Source: Bacteroidota bacterium
GTDB lineage: Bacteria > Bacteroidota > Bacteroidia > B-17B0 > Aurantibacillaceae
Reading direction: 5' to 3'
Length of the DNA stretch: 64,000 nucleotides
Assembly: GCA_019638705.1 (NCBI GenBank)
Contig: JAHBTI010000006.1
Span: 1 to 64,000 of the forward strand
A program made the position numbers and the translations under genes. Under the pieces are notes generated by a model. The model made no database searches. It had not been told where the DNA came from and worked only from the letters and a program-made list of their open reading frames with translations. Positions 32,100 through 41,579 of this stretch are shown one piece after another (positions within the stretch are counted from its first letter, which is position 1; every line of letters starts with the position of its first letter).

Positions 32100-32486
32100 A
32101 TGAAATCTATTGCCATTACTATTACAGCGTTATTAATTGTGAGCGTTTCGTTTGTTACAATCTCTTGCAAAAAAGAAACCGATTGCAAAGCCGTTATAAA
32201 ATGTGTTGATGCTTCGGGCTATCCCGTAAGCGGAGCTAACGTCTATCTTTACGCTCCCGTTCCTGTAAGAACCAACACAGGCACAACCACCTACACTGCC
32301 GATGTAACGGCTTCGGGCACTACCGACGGCAGCGGTGTCGCATCGTTTGTATTTGAATTGCCTGCCACGTTTGACATCAGAGCAACGGCAACTATTGACA
32401 CATCTTCGGCTTTGGGTATGGGTGTAATAAAGTTGGAAGAAGGTCAAACAGTTGATAGAACCGTAATTTTGAGAAAAACAAACTAA
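32100..32486 (+). CDS. Small lipoprotein with carboxypeptidase-regulatory-like (Ig-fold) domain
   Basis: A 128-residue lipoprotein: signal MKSIAITITALLIVSVSFVT followed by lipobox ISC at about residues 22-24. The mature part, KCVDASGYPVSGANVYLYAP then TTDGSGVASFVFELPATFDI, is the beta-sandwich pattern of the carboxypeptidase regulatory-like/peptidase M14 associated fold, frequent in surface proteins of the phylum. Function unknown. It opens a run of three exported proteins. Confidence 0.75.
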   Translation: MKSIAITITALLIVSVSFVTISCKKETDCKAVIKCVDASGYPVSGANVYLYAPVPVRTNTGTTTYTADVTASGTTDGSGVASFVFELPATFDIRATATIDTSSALGMGVIKLEEGQTVDRTVILRKTN

Positions 32487-32518
32487 AAATTCAGTATAAT
32501 CCACTCATAAATTATTTA

Positions 32519-33205
32519 TTGATAAACCTTAAAAGTATAATCAGAGTTCTTGTTGTTCTGTTGGTAGTCGGCTTCACCGCCGTGTTTGCTTCGTGCGGTC
32601 AAATTATCAAGGGCAGTAATGAAGAAGGAGTTATACAGTTTGATGCCGAAGCCATAGACAAAAGCAATCCTTTGGCATCTATGGCACCGGGTAATGCTAC
32701 CTTAAAATTTAAACAGGAAAAATTTGCCATTGAAATGAGTGCTATGGGTGTGTTTAATACATCTATTATTGCAGATTCTGACGCAAAAACCATAACCCAA
32801 ACCGTAAAATTTTTAAACATTGACCAAGCCTGCGTTGAACGCGGAGAAGAACTGAAAGCCTCCAACGACGATTACGCCCTGAAAATTGAAGAAACCAACG
32901 AAACCAAAGAAATTTTAGGGTTTAAATGCTTTAAAGCAATAGTTACCAAAGTAAACGAGCCTGATTCGGTTTTTGAAGTGTGGTACACTAAAGATTTGGG
33001 TATGGAAAACAGCAATATGCTCACCTCTTACGCCCCTATAAAAGGGGTGCTGCTTGATTACAGAATTAAAAAAATGGGGCTTGAACTGCGCTTTGTGGCA
33101 ACATCATATTCAAACGAAAAAGTTTCGGACAAAACATTTGAAATTTCTCCCTCCACAAAAATTGTGAGTAAAGAAGAAATGGCTGCATTTTTCGACAGTT
33201 TGTAA
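32519..33205 (+). CDS. Exported DUF4412-like protein (lipoprotein)
   Basis: A 228-residue protein with a hydrophobic N-terminus (VLVVLLVVGFTAVFASC) ending in a possible lipobox at C26. The mature part resembles the DUF4412/GLPGLI-like beta-rich proteins: ETKEILGFKCFKAIVTK followed by FEVWYTKDLGM matches the GxxCxKA...W(V/Y)T pattern of that group. It starts with TTG at 32519 because no ATG precedes the signal. The next gene is a diverged paralogue. Function unknown, cell envelope by signal. Confidence 0.65.
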   Translation: MINLKSIIRVLVVLLVVGFTAVFASCGQIIKGSNEEGVIQFDAEAIDKSNPLASMAPGNATLKFKQEKFAIEMSAMGVFNTSIIADSDAKTITQTVKFLNIDQACVERGEELKASNDDYALKIEETNETKEILGFKCFKAIVTKVNEPDSVFEVWYTKDLGMENSNMLTSYAPIKGVLLDYRIKKMGLELRFVATSYSNEKVSDKTFEISPSTKIVSKEEMAAFFDSL

Positions 33206-33244
33206 AAGCCTTTATTTGACTATCATCTAAAAATTTAAACTATT

Positions 33245-33985
33245 ATGAAACAGAATATTCGCAATTCAAAAAACACAAACACTAAAAATGTTTGCAAAAA
33301 AATTATTTCAACAGCCATAATTATTATTGCTTCACTCACAGGTTTTTCGCAGGAAAACTACACCATTAAAATGAGTATGAAAATGGAAGGGCTTCCGCCC
33401 GAATATGCTTCAATGGGGGAAATGGATATAACTACATACATAAAAGGAGAGAAAACTCGAATCGACATTTCAAGCATGATGGTGAACGGCACTACTGTGT
33501 CTGACGGAAAAGTACAAACTTCTGTTATGGAAACCATGGGCAATAAAATCGGATACACCACTACAAAAGAAGAAATAGATGTGTATGTAAAAAAAGAGAA
33601 AATGTCAGGAAAATCAAAAATTGAATACACCAACGAGAAAAAAACAATTGAAGGTTACGAATGTACCAAAGCAATTATGAGGATTGCAACGAAAGAAAAA
33701 CAAGAAATGGAAATGACAGTATGGGTTACCGATAAAATGAAAGTTAATATGAAAAATAGCGCAAGTGTCTCGGCATACGGTGGAATGAATATGGAAGAAT
33801 TGAACGGTTATCCTTTGGAAATTCGAATGACCAGCAGTCAAGGCGGAATGGAAATAACTATGGTTTATACTGCCACCGAAGTAAAAGTTGAAAACTCGCT
33901 TGACGACAGCTTGTTTGTATTAGACACCAACGGTTACAAAATGATTTCCTACAAAGATTTTTTAAAAACGGGACAGGGAAGATAA
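33245..33985 (+). CDS. Exported DUF4412-like protein, paralogue of the preceding gene
   Basis: A 246-residue protein with signal segment KKIISTAIIIIASLTGFSQ after a longer hydrophilic start. It carries the same pattern as its neighbour (KKTIEGYECTKAIMR, then EMTVWVTDKMKV), and is methionine-rich (MSMKMEGLPPEYASMGEM), which could indicate copper or oxidant exposure. Function unknown. The preferred start is ATG 33245, with a long n-region before the signal core. Confidence 0.68.
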   Translation: MKQNIRNSKNTNTKNVCKKIISTAIIIIASLTGFSQENYTIKMSMKMEGLPPEYASMGEMDITTYIKGEKTRIDISSMMVNGTTVSDGKVQTSVMETMGNKIGYTTTKEEIDVYVKKEKMSGKSKIEYTNEKKTIEGYECTKAIMRIATKEKQEMEMTVWVTDKMKVNMKNSASVSAYGGMNMEELNGYPLEIRMTSSQGGMEITMVYTATEVKVENSLDDSLFVLDTNGYKMISYKDFLKTGQGR

Positions 33986-34063
33986 ATTTTTCCGTCATAG
34001 AAAAAATAGAAGAAGCCACTCTTTTTATCTATGAAAATTCGCCCATAAGCGGCTGATAATACC

Positions 34064-34071
34064 TACATTTG
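34064..34071 (+). promoter_or_regulatory. TAnnTTTG -7 element of the HAE1 efflux operon
   Basis: Exact TACATTTG, 23 bases before the ATG of the adaptor gene at 34095. Confidence 0.6.
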
Positions 34072-34094
34072 CAGCCTGATTTTTTAAGGTACTT

Positions 34095-35162
34095 ATGAAA
34101 AAAATACCGAACTGGCTTATTGTTGCCGCTTTTCTTACTCTGCTTATTGCTTCCAAATTTATTTTCTTTGCAAAAAAAGAGGATAAAAAAAACTCTGCCG
34201 CCAAAGGCGAAAAGCCCCCCATTGCCGTAAATTATTTTGTGGTGAAACCCATGCAGTTTTCAAACGATGTGTTTGCTACGGGAAAAATAGGTGCGTTCAA
34301 TCAAATAGACTTAATGCCCGAAATCAGCGGAAAGGTTACCAATATTTATTTCAGCGAAGGGCAGAGCGTAAACAAAGGCGATGTGCTTGTTAAAATAAAC
34401 GATGCCGATTTGCAAGCGCAATTTTTGAAAGTGAAAACGCAAATTCAATTGTCGGAACAAAAATTAGAACGCTTGAAAAAGTTGTTTGCCATTAATGGCG
34501 TAAGTCAGGAAGAAGTGGACACGCAGCAAAACGAGTTAGACGGTTTTAAAGCAGACCAAGCCTACATTCAGGCACAAATTAATAAAGCCACCATCACCGC
34601 GCCTTTTTCAGGAATTTTGGGATTGAAAAACATCAGCGAGGGTTCTTTTGTAAGCCCGACAACGGCAATGGTTTCGTTGGTACAGGTAAAACCTTTGTAC
34701 ATTGAATTTTCAGTTCCCGAAAAATACAAAGACTTATTAAAGAAAGGCGTAAACCTTACTTTTTCTGCCGAAACCGAAGTCAGCTCTCAAACATACAGCG
34801 CAACTGTTTATGCCATTGAGCCTACCGTTGATGTAAACACCAAAACCATTCGCACAAGAGCTGTATATAACGGAAATCAGCAATTTTTTGCGGGTGGATT
34901 TGTGAAAGTGTATGTTAATCTCGGCGAAACAAAAGATGCTTTGATGATACCGACACAATGCGTTATCCCAACCCTGAAAGGACAAAAAGTGTTTTTGAGC
35001 AAAAACAACATTGCCGTTGAAGTGCCTGTAACCATTGGTATCCGCAACGATGAAAAAATTCAAATCTTAGACGGCATTTCTGTTGGCGACACCGTTGTTA
35101 CCACAGGTTTGCTTTCGGTAAAAAAAGATTCCAAACTCGTATTAACCAAAGCAAGCAAGTAA
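34095..35162 (+). CDS. RND efflux periplasmic adaptor (MFP)
   Basis: A 355-residue membrane-fusion protein with an N-terminal membrane anchor (LIVAAFLTLLIASKFIFF), the lipoyl half-motifs (GKVTNIYFSEGQSVNKGDVL and ITAPFSGILGLKNISEGSFV), a helical hairpin between them and a beta-barrel and membrane-proximal domain after. It bridges the inner-membrane RND pump and the TolC-like channel encoded next. The pump gene begins 1 base after its stop. Substrates of the system are probably hydrophobic compounds or drugs. Confidence 0.93.
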   Translation: MKKIPNWLIVAAFLTLLIASKFIFFAKKEDKKNSAAKGEKPPIAVNYFVVKPMQFSNDVFATGKIGAFNQIDLMPEISGKVTNIYFSEGQSVNKGDVLVKINDADLQAQFLKVKTQIQLSEQKLERLKKLFAINGVSQEEVDTQQNELDGFKADQAYIQAQINKATITAPFSGILGLKNISEGSFVSPTTAMVSLVQVKPLYIEFSVPEKYKDLLKKGVNLTFSAETEVSSQTYSATVYAIEPTVDVNTKTIRTRAVYNGNQQFFAGGFVKVYVNLGETKDALMIPTQCVIPTLKGQKVFLSKNNIAVEVPVTIGIRNDEKIQILDGISVGDTVVTTGLLSVKKDSKLVLTKASK

Positions 35163-35163
35163 A

Positions 35164-38100
35164 ATGGATTTAGCCTCTCTCAGCGTAAAACGTCCCGTTC
35201 TTGCCATTGTTATGTCAATCATCATTGTGTTGTTTGGCGCAATCGGTTTTAATTTTTTGGGTGTACGCGAATTTCCCTCTATTGACCCGCCTGTGATTAC
35301 CGTGCGCACCAACTACACAGGTGCAAACGCCGATGTTATTCAATCGCAAATTACCGAGCCTTTGGAAAAAGTCATCAACGGCATTGACGGCATTCGCTCT
35401 ATTTCCGCTTCGTCCAATCAGGGCGCGAGTGTGATTACCGTTGAATTTAATTTGAGTGCCGATTTGGAAGCCGCCGCCAATGATGTGCGCGATAAGGTTT
35501 CGCAAGCATTACGGCAATTGCCGCAAGACATTGATTCGCCGCCCGTGGTGTCAAAAGCCGATGCAAATTCAGACGCTATTATTTCCATGACTTTGTTAAG
35601 CGACACGCGCTCCTTATTGGAAGTGAGTGATTATGCCGAAAACGTGATTGCGCAAAACCTGCAAACCATTTCGGGTGTGAGTGCCGTGCAAATTTGGGGG
35701 CAACGCCGTTATGCCATGCGTATTCGTTTGCAACCCGACCGATTGGCTTCATACAACCTTACGCCGCTTGATGTAAAATTGGCGTTGGACAGAGAAAACG
35801 TGGATTTGCCTTCGGGAAAAATTGAGGGCAATCAAACGGAATTAACAGTGAATACAATCGGGCGTTTAAGCACCGTTCCTGAATTTGAAGCCATGATTGT
35901 GAAAGAAAACGCAGGAAATATTGTTCGCCTGCGCGATGTGGCAATTATTGAATTGGGCGCGGAAAATGAAGAAACCATTTTAAAAGAAAGCGGAACACCT
36001 ATGGTGGGTTTGGCTTTAGTGCCGCAACCGGGCGCAAACTACATTGATATTTCAAACGAGTTTTACAAACGTTTTGAAATTTTGAAACGCGATTTGCCGA
36101 AAGATTATCATGTGAACATTGCTTTGGATAACACACGCTTCATCAAAAAATCAATTACCGAAGTAGGCGAAACATTACTCATTGCTTTGGTTTTGGTAAT
36201 TCTGATTATCTTTTTGTTTTTCCGTGATTGGCTCATTGCTTTTCGTCCTTTAATTGATATTCCCGTTTCTTTGATTGGTGCGTTTTTCATCATGTACATC
36301 ATGGGTTATTCTATCAATGTGCTCACCTTATTGGCAATCGTTCTCGCCACAGGTTTGGTGGTTGATGACGGCATTGTGGTAACCGAAAACATTTTCAAGA
36401 AAATTGAAAAAGGCATGAAACCCAACGAGGCAGCGATTGAGGGCACGCGCGAAATTTACGCTGCGGTAATTATTACCTCACTCACTTTGGCGGCGGTGTT
36501 TATGCCGGTGGTGTTTATGGAAGGCTTTGTTGGTCGCTTGTTTCGTGAGTTTGGTGTGGTGATTGCGGGCGCGGTATTAATTTCCGCTTTTGTGTCATTG
36601 ACCTTAACGCCCATGCTAAACGCCAAACTCGTAAAAAAAGACCCGCACAAAAAAACAAAGTTTTACGAATGGACAGAGCCGTTTTTTACAGGCTTAGACA
36701 CTTGGTTCAGAAAAACAGTTACACGTTTTTTACAAAAACGCTGGTGGGCATTTATTGTTCTTGGTGCTACTACTGTTGCTATTTTTCTGTTTGGTTCATT
36801 GTTGCAATCAGAACTTTCGCCTCTGGAAGACCGCAACTGGCTTCGTTTGTCAATTACCATGCCCGAAGGCACAAGTTTTGAAGCGACTGATGATATGGTT
36901 GACCGTGTATCAAATTTTGTTACTGATTCCGTTCCCGAAAAAAATGTGTGCTTAACGGTAACCGCTCCTTCCTTTGCAGGCTCGGGAGCTGTGAATACTG
37001 CCTTTGTGCGTTTGGCATTAAGCGAAGCGCAGCACCGCAAAAAATCTCAAATGCAAATTGCCGATTACATTAATAAAAATGTGGCGCAATTTCCCGAAGG
37101 ACGGATTTTTGTTATTCAGGAACAATCCATTTCATCGGGTGGAGGACCGCGCGGGGCTTTGCCTGTGCAATTTGTGCTGCAAACAAATGACTTTGAAAAA
37201 TTGCGCGAAAAACTGCCTAAGTTTTTGGAAGAAGCAAACAAAAATCCAACCTTTCAGGGTGTGGACGTGAATTTGAAATTTAACAAACCTGAACTGGTTG
37301 TGGAAATAGACCGCGACAAAGCCCGCACACTCGGCGTTTCCATTGCCGATGTGGCGCAAACCATTCAGCTTGCGTTAAGCGGACAACGTTTTGCTTATTA
37401 CATTAAAGGCGATAAACAATACCAAGTGATTGGACAAGTGGCGCGCGAAAACCGTGACAAACCAAGTGATTTGAGAGAATTGTATGTTCGCGCTGCTTCG
37501 GGCGAAATGATACAATTAGATAACGTGATTAAAGTGAGTGAACGCAGCAGCCCGCCGCAACTATATCATTACAACCGTTATCAGTCAGCAACGGTTTCGG
37601 CAGGCTTAGCACCGGGTAAAACAATCGGTGACGGCATTGATGCTATGAACCAAATTGCAAATACGGTATTGGACGATTCGTTTCGCACCGCACTCACAGG
37701 GGCATCGCGCGATTTTGCCGAAAGCTCGTCAAGCATTGCTTTTGCTTTTGTGTTGGCTTTGGTATTAATTTATTTATTGCTTGCCGCGCAGTTTGAAAGT
37801 TTTGTTGAACCGTTTATTATTATCCTCACCGTGCCAATGGCTCTGAGTGGTGCGATTTTTGCGCTGTGGTACTTTAATCAAACCTTAAATATTTTCAGCC
37901 AGATAGGAATGATTATGCTGATAGGTTTGGTAACGAAAAACGGTATTTTGATTATTGAATTTACAAACCAACTGCGCGAACGCGGCATGAAAATTCGTGA
38001 AGCCCTGATTGAAGCCTCTACCGCACGTTTGCGCCCGATTTTAATGACAAGTTTGGCAACCATGCTCGGCGCATTGCCGATAGCAATGGCTTTAGGCGCG

Positions 38101-38229
38101 GGTTCAAAAAGCAGAATGGGCATGGGTATTGTAATCATCGGCGGATTGCTATTGTCAATGGTTTTAACCTTGTTTGTTATTCCCGCTATTTACTCTTACA
38201 TGATTAAAGATAAAAAACATGATGCGTAA
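35164..38229 (+). CDS. HAE1-family RND efflux pump (AcrB-like)
   Basis: A 1021-residue inner-membrane pump with the AcrB plan: first helix SVKRPVLAIVMSIIIVLFGA, periplasmic loop with VREFPSIDPPVITVRTNYTG, helix 4 containing VLATGLVVDDGIVVTENIF (the two aspartates of the proton relay), and a mirrored second half ending in helix pairs LIGLVTKNGILIIEF and TSLATMLGALPIAMALGAG. It exports small amphiphilic molecules by proton antiport. It is encoded between its adaptor and outer-membrane channel. Its last codons overlap the channel gene by 11 bases. Confidence 0.95.
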   Translation: MDLASLSVKRPVLAIVMSIIIVLFGAIGFNFLGVREFPSIDPPVITVRTNYTGANADVIQSQITEPLEKVINGIDGIRSISASSNQGASVITVEFNLSADLEAAANDVRDKVSQALRQLPQDIDSPPVVSKADANSDAIISMTLLSDTRSLLEVSDYAENVIAQNLQTISGVSAVQIWGQRRYAMRIRLQPDRLASYNLTPLDVKLALDRENVDLPSGKIEGNQTELTVNTIGRLSTVPEFEAMIVKENAGNIVRLRDVAIIELGAENEETILKESGTPMVGLALVPQPGANYIDISNEFYKRFEILKRDLPKDYHVNIALDNTRFIKKSITEVGETLLIALVLVILIIFLFFRDWLIAFRPLIDIPVSLIGAFFIMYIMGYSINVLTLLAIVLATGLVVDDGIVVTENIFKKIEKGMKPNEAAIEGTREIYAAVIITSLTLAAVFMPVVFMEGFVGRLFREFGVVIAGAVLISAFVSLTLTPMLNAKLVKKDPHKKTKFYEWTEPFFTGLDTWFRKTVTRFLQKRWWAFIVLGATTVAIFLFGSLLQSELSPLEDRNWLRLSITMPEGTSFEATDDMVDRVSNFVTDSVPEKNVCLTVTAPSFAGSGAVNTAFVRLALSEAQHRKKSQMQIADYINKNVAQFPEGRIFVIQEQSISSGGGPRGALPVQFVLQTNDFEKLREKLPKFLEEANKNPTFQGVDVNLKFNKPELVVEIDRDKARTLGVSIADVAQTIQLALSGQRFAYYIKGDKQYQVIGQVARENRDKPSDLRELYVRAASGEMIQLDNVIKVSERSSPPQLYHYNRYQSATVSAGLAPGKTIGDGIDAMNQIANTVLDDSFRTALTGASRDFAESSSSIAFAFVLALVLIYLLLAAQFESFVEPFIIILTVPMALSGAIFALWYFNQTLNIFSQIGMIMLIGLVTKNGILIIEFTNQLRERGMKIREALIEASTARLRPILMTSLATMLGALPIAMALGAGSKSRMGMGIVIIGGLLLSMVLTLFVIPAIYSYMIKDKKHDA

Positions 38230-39634
38230 AACGATTTTTGGATATAAGAGTTCTGTTACGTCGAGCGAAGTCGAGACGTGCTGCCGGTATGTTCGTTTAG
38301 TTCCACTGAACTCAAATTTCTCGACTTCGCTCGAAATGACACTGCTCATCGGTATTTTTGTTTTTTTCTGTAACGTTTCTTCTTTTGCGCAAGAAGTTTT
38401 AAGCATTGACGATGCCATTAAATTGGCTTTGCAAAAAAATTATGCGGTGATGATTGAGAAAAACAATGTGGAAATTGCCAAAGCGCAAAATAACATTGGC
38501 AACGCGGGAATGTCGCCGAGTGTGAGTTTAAACGGAGGATTTAACTTTTCGGTTTTAAATTCTCATCAGGAATTTAATACAGGTGCGGTGCAGGAACGCA
38601 CAGGTGCAAAATCTCAAAACCTTTCCGCTTCCATAAATGCTTCGTGGACAATTTTTGACGGTATGAAAATGTTTGCCGTAAAAAAACGTTTGGGCATGAA
38701 CGAACAACTCTCGTCCATTGCCTTAAAACAACAAATGGAAAACACGGTGTATGATGTGATTGCAGCGTATTACAACGTGGTGAAAATTCAGCAACTCATA
38801 AAAGCAGCGCAACAAAATTTGAGCATTTACGAAGAGCAGAAAAAAATTGCGCAAAAGAAGTTTGAAATCGGCTCTGATTCAAAAGTTGATTTTTTGTTGG
38901 CGCAATCGGAAGAAAACAAAGTGAAAAGCGAGGTGCTGCAACAACAAATTTTGTTGCTGAATGCCAAAGTAAATTTAAACGTGCTGCTCAACCGCTCGTC
39001 CGACACGGATTTTAAAGCAGAAGATAACATCGTTTCAACGTATAATCCGAATTTTGACGAACTGAAAAAAAGCACGCCGCAAAATAATCCTGCTATTTTA
39101 ATTTCCAAACAAAACGAATTGATTTTTAATCAAAGTGTAAAAGAAGCGCGCTCTGCCAATTTGCCTTTGGTGCAACTGCAAGGCGCGTATAATTTAACCC
39201 GCGCCAACAGCCAGGCGGGCTTCCTTTTTATGAACCGGCAAACGGGACCAATGGCGGGCATCACGGCTTCGTGGCTCTTATTTAACGGCGGAAAAAATAA
39301 CCGCTTGGTGAAAGAGCGAAACATTCTCGCGCTCAATCAAAAATATATTACCGAACAAACGCAACTTCAAGTGGACGCTTTGGTTTACATCAATTACCAA
39401 GCCTTTTTGCTCAACAAACAAATTTTGGAAATGGAAACACAAAATTTAACTGATGCAAACGAAGTTCAAAACATTTCTTTGGAGCGTTACAAAATCGGCA
39501 AAGCTGCATTTTTAGAAACCATACAAACACAAAAAAATCTGGAAGACACACAAACGCGTTATATCAACGCGCTGTACAACATGAAAATTTCGGAAACGGA
39601 ATTGCTGAAAACGAACGGAGAGTTGGTGCGTTAA
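38219..39634 (+). CDS. TolC-family outer-membrane channel of the HAE1 operon
   Basis: A 471-residue outer-membrane efflux protein; the mature part starts near QEVLSIDDAIKLALQKNYAV, the standard TolC opening, and continues with two long helical repeats. It receives substrate from the pump and adaptor. The N-terminus is odd: residues 10-42 are encoded by a palindromic repeat (38250-38345), so a TSSEVET...NFSTSLEM stretch sits between the start and the hydrophobic signal core LLIGIFVFFCNVSSFAQ. The true functional start may be inside, or the protein has a long n-region. Start is ATG 38219 or 38222; the stop overlaps the convergent glycosyltransferase in TTAA (39631-39634). Confidence 0.9.
   Translation: MMRKTIFGYKSSVTSSEVETCCRYVRLVPLNSNFSTSLEMTLLIGIFVFFCNVSSFAQEVLSIDDAIKLALQKNYAVMIEKNNVEIAKAQNNIGNAGMSPSVSLNGGFNFSVLNSHQEFNTGAVQERTGAKSQNLSASINASWTIFDGMKMFAVKKRLGMNEQLSSIALKQQMENTVYDVIAAYYNVVKIQQLIKAAQQNLSIYEEQKKIAQKKFEIGSDSKVDFLLAQSEENKVKSEVLQQQILLLNAKVNLNVLLNRSSDTDFKAEDNIVSTYNPNFDELKKSTPQNNPAILISKQNELIFNQSVKEARSANLPLVQLQGAYNLTRANSQAGFLFMNRQTGPMAGITASWLLFNGGKNNRLVKERNILALNQKYITEQTQLQVDALVYINYQAFLLNKQILEMETQNLTDANEVQNISLERYKIGKAAFLETIQTQKNLEDTQTRYINALYNMKISETELLKTNGELVR
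38250..38345 (+). repeat. TCGAG-type palindromic repeat at the tolC start
   Basis: TCTGTTACGTCGAGCGAAGTCGAGA on the left and TCTCGACTTCGCTCGAAATGACA on the right pair around the block CGAGCGAAGTCGAGA / TCTCGACTTCGCTCG (15 bp perfect), separated by about 50 bases. It is read in frame in the channel gene and adds about 30 residues before the signal-peptide core. Confidence 0.85.
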
Positions 39635-40338
39635 ATAGAAAACCGCATTTTCAAAACACCCAAAAATGCTTCTTTAAAAATTTTGGTGCTCATTTTGCTT
39701 ACGCCAAGCACGCGGTCAATAAAGGTAATGGGAACTTCCACAATTTTAAATCCTTTTTTGTAAGCGCGGTATTTCATTTCTATTTGAAAAGCGTAGCCCA
39801 TAAATTTTATATTATCAAGTTCTAAACTTTCAAGCACTTTGCGTTTGTAACATTTAAACCCGGCGGTGGTATCTTTTACAGGTATCCACAATACCAAACG
39901 CACATACCACGAGGCAAAGTAAGATAACAAAATACGTTTCATGTCCCAGTTGCGCACATTGCCGCCTTTTACATAGCGCGAACCCACAGCCACATCTGCC
40001 CCACTTTCACAGGCTTCCAATAAGCGGACTAAGTCTGCGGGATTATGGCTGAAATCGCAATCCATTTCAAAAATAAAATCGTAATGCTGCGCCAATGCCC
40101 ATTTAAAGCCGTGAATGTAAGCCGTGCCAAGCCCCAGTTTTCCTGTGCGTTCTTCCAAATGCAATTTGCCACCGAACTCGCTTTGCAGTTTTTTTACATG
40201 AGCCGCTGTACCGTCGGGAGAGCCGTCATCAACAATCAATACATCAAAATTACGCGGCAATGAAAAAACGGTGCGTACCATTTTGTCAATGTTTTCAATT
40301 TCGTTGAAGGTAGGAATGATGACTAAATTCTTGCTCAT
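39631..40338 (-). CDS. Family 2 glycosyltransferase, polyprenol-phosphate mannose synthase-like
   Basis: A 235-residue GT-A fold enzyme of the dolichol-phosphate mannosyltransferase (DPM1) group. The N-terminus VIIPTFNEIENIDKMV, the DDGSPDGTA nucleotide-sugar site and the EMDCDFSHNP DxD-like motif are visible, followed by KDTTAGFKCYKRKVLE. It would transfer a sugar to a polyprenyl phosphate carrier for export or glycan assembly; short proteins of this type lack the C-terminal membrane anchor. ATG 40336-40338 is preferred to a GTG three codons earlier. It could supply the lipid-linked sugar used by GT39-like transferases such as that at 2512-4476. Confidence 0.9.
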   Translation of the reverse strand: MSKNLVIIPTFNEIENIDKMVRTVFSLPRNFDVLIVDDGSPDGTAAHVKKLQSEFGGKLHLEERTGKLGLGTAYIHGFKWALAQHYDFIFEMDCDFSHNPADLVRLLEACESGADVAVGSRYVKGGNVRNWDMKRILLSYFASWYVRLVLWIPVKDTTAGFKCYKRKVLESLELDNIKFMGYAFQIEMKYRAYKKGFKIVEVPITFIDRVLGVSKMSTKIFKEAFLGVLKMRFSI

Positions 40339-40393
40339 ATTCGGCACGCGAATATAACTATTATGGACAGAAAAAATTGTGTGGTTTAGTCAA

Positions 40394-41077
40394 TTATTGT
40401 TTGATACGACTTATTTCTCCATCAAGTTCGTTTACGTTTAACAAAGCACCTTTGTAAATTAAAATTAAGGCAACAGTCATAATAACATGGGCTATGTCTT
40501 TGTAATTAAAATAGTCGTGAACAGACATTTTAAGCGAGTGAACCAATATGGATAAAAAAGAAATTAAAATTCCTGTAACAATAATGCGGCTGCCGCGTTG
40601 GCGCGTTTTGCGATACACAAGATAATGTGCAGTTAAAGAGTAAATAAGTACAATGCCGGCATGAATTTTAATCAGCAAAAATTTTCCGTTGATGAAACTT
40701 GACACCATGAGTACAAGCACCCACAAAGCAATAAAATAAATAATGTATTTGTTTTGCGCCTTACTGTACAGCGTATAAGCCGAACGAAAACAAAAATAAA
40801 CCGCCACAAGGCTGAAAAAATTACAGAGAAAAACAACGGTATCAAAAAACACAGTGCCCAACTGCTCATGCGCACCGTGAGCCGCCGAACCAAAACAGGA
40901 GCTGATGCCCAAAGTAAGCAAAAACCAAGCCATTTGCCTGGCGTAAGGCTGAGAAAAACTGTTTAGCTGCTTAAAAAAAACAACGGTTAAGATAAAAAAA
41001 ATGAAGTTGGTAAAAATTGCCATTGGCTCGTAAATGGTGTAACCAAACAGCGTAATGTATGTGTAATCTAAATTCAA
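40394..41077 (-). CDS. Multi-pass membrane protein of unknown function
   Basis: A 227-residue protein with about seven hydrophobic segments (for example FTNFIFFILTVVFF, DTVVFLCNFFSLVAVYF, YIIYFIALWVLVLMVSSF) and few charged loops; seven-helix rhodopsin-like or DUF6962-like topology is possible. It starts with TTG (41075-41077), the only available start before the first helix. A TATCTTCG sequence upstream on the minus strand resembles a -7 element. No function can be assigned. It follows the small cytochrome-like lipoprotein on the same strand. Confidence 0.65.
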   Translation of the reverse strand: MNLDYTYITLFGYTIYEPMAIFTNFIFFILTVVFFKQLNSFSQPYARQMAWFLLTLGISSCFGSAAHGAHEQLGTVFFDTVVFLCNFFSLVAVYFCFRSAYTLYSKAQNKYIIYFIALWVLVLMVSSFINGKFLLIKIHAGIVLIYSLTAHYLVYRKTRQRGSRIIVTGILISFLSILVHSLKMSVHDYFNYKDIAHVIMTVALILIYKGALLNVNELDGEISRIKQ

Positions 41078-41119
41078 CGAAAAAAATGGTGTCGCGAAGA
41101 TACATTTTTAAACGTAAAA

Positions 41120-41485
41120 TTATTCCTTCATGCCGTTATTGAGCCAGCAGGTAATTAAATCTTTTTGTGTCTGTGGCAGCGGAAGAGCACCCTGTGGCAT
41201 AAAACTTGGATTACCATCAATCACGCGTGCTTTTATCCTGCCTGCATCTGCCCGGTTTTTAACCAATTCATAAGAAGTTAAAAGCGGGTTAGCGGTATTG
41301 CCGGCATGGCAACCGGATAAAGCGCAGTTCATGTCAATAATGGGTTTAATGTGCTTGGTATAGGTTACCGTATCGCAACCTGTTGGCGTTACCGATGCTG
41401 TCGGTAACTTTCCCACATCTTTTGTACAGGCATTAAAAATAAAAAAACAGATACCTGTAATTGACAAAGAAATTTTTTTCACCAT
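41120..41485 (-). CDS. Small lipoprotein with cytochrome-c-like heme motif
   Basis: A 121-residue lipoprotein: signal MVKKISLSITGICFFIFNAC, lipidated cysteine at residue 20. The mature part has HIKPIIDMNCALSGCHAG, a C-x4-C-H heme-attachment-like motif (C, four residues, C, H), as in 'planctomycete-type' or surface c-type cytochrome modules, and a possible distal methionine in NPSFMPQGALP. The in-frame ATG at 41542 is less likely because a TACTTTTA near-match to a -7 element lies between. Role in envelope electron transfer is inferred. Confidence 0.72.
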   Translation of the reverse strand: MVKKISLSITGICFFIFNACTKDVGKLPTASVTPTGCDTVTYTKHIKPIIDMNCALSGCHAGNTANPLLTSYELVKNRADAGRIKARVIDGNPSFMPQGALPLPQTQKDLITCWLNNGMKE

Positions 41486-41579
41486 AGTTTTTTTGTTTTG
41501 GTACGGGTAAAAGTAGAAAACTTTTTTCAGACTTTTAACCAAAGAAACTGTACCTTAGTTTCCCACATAATTAACCAAT

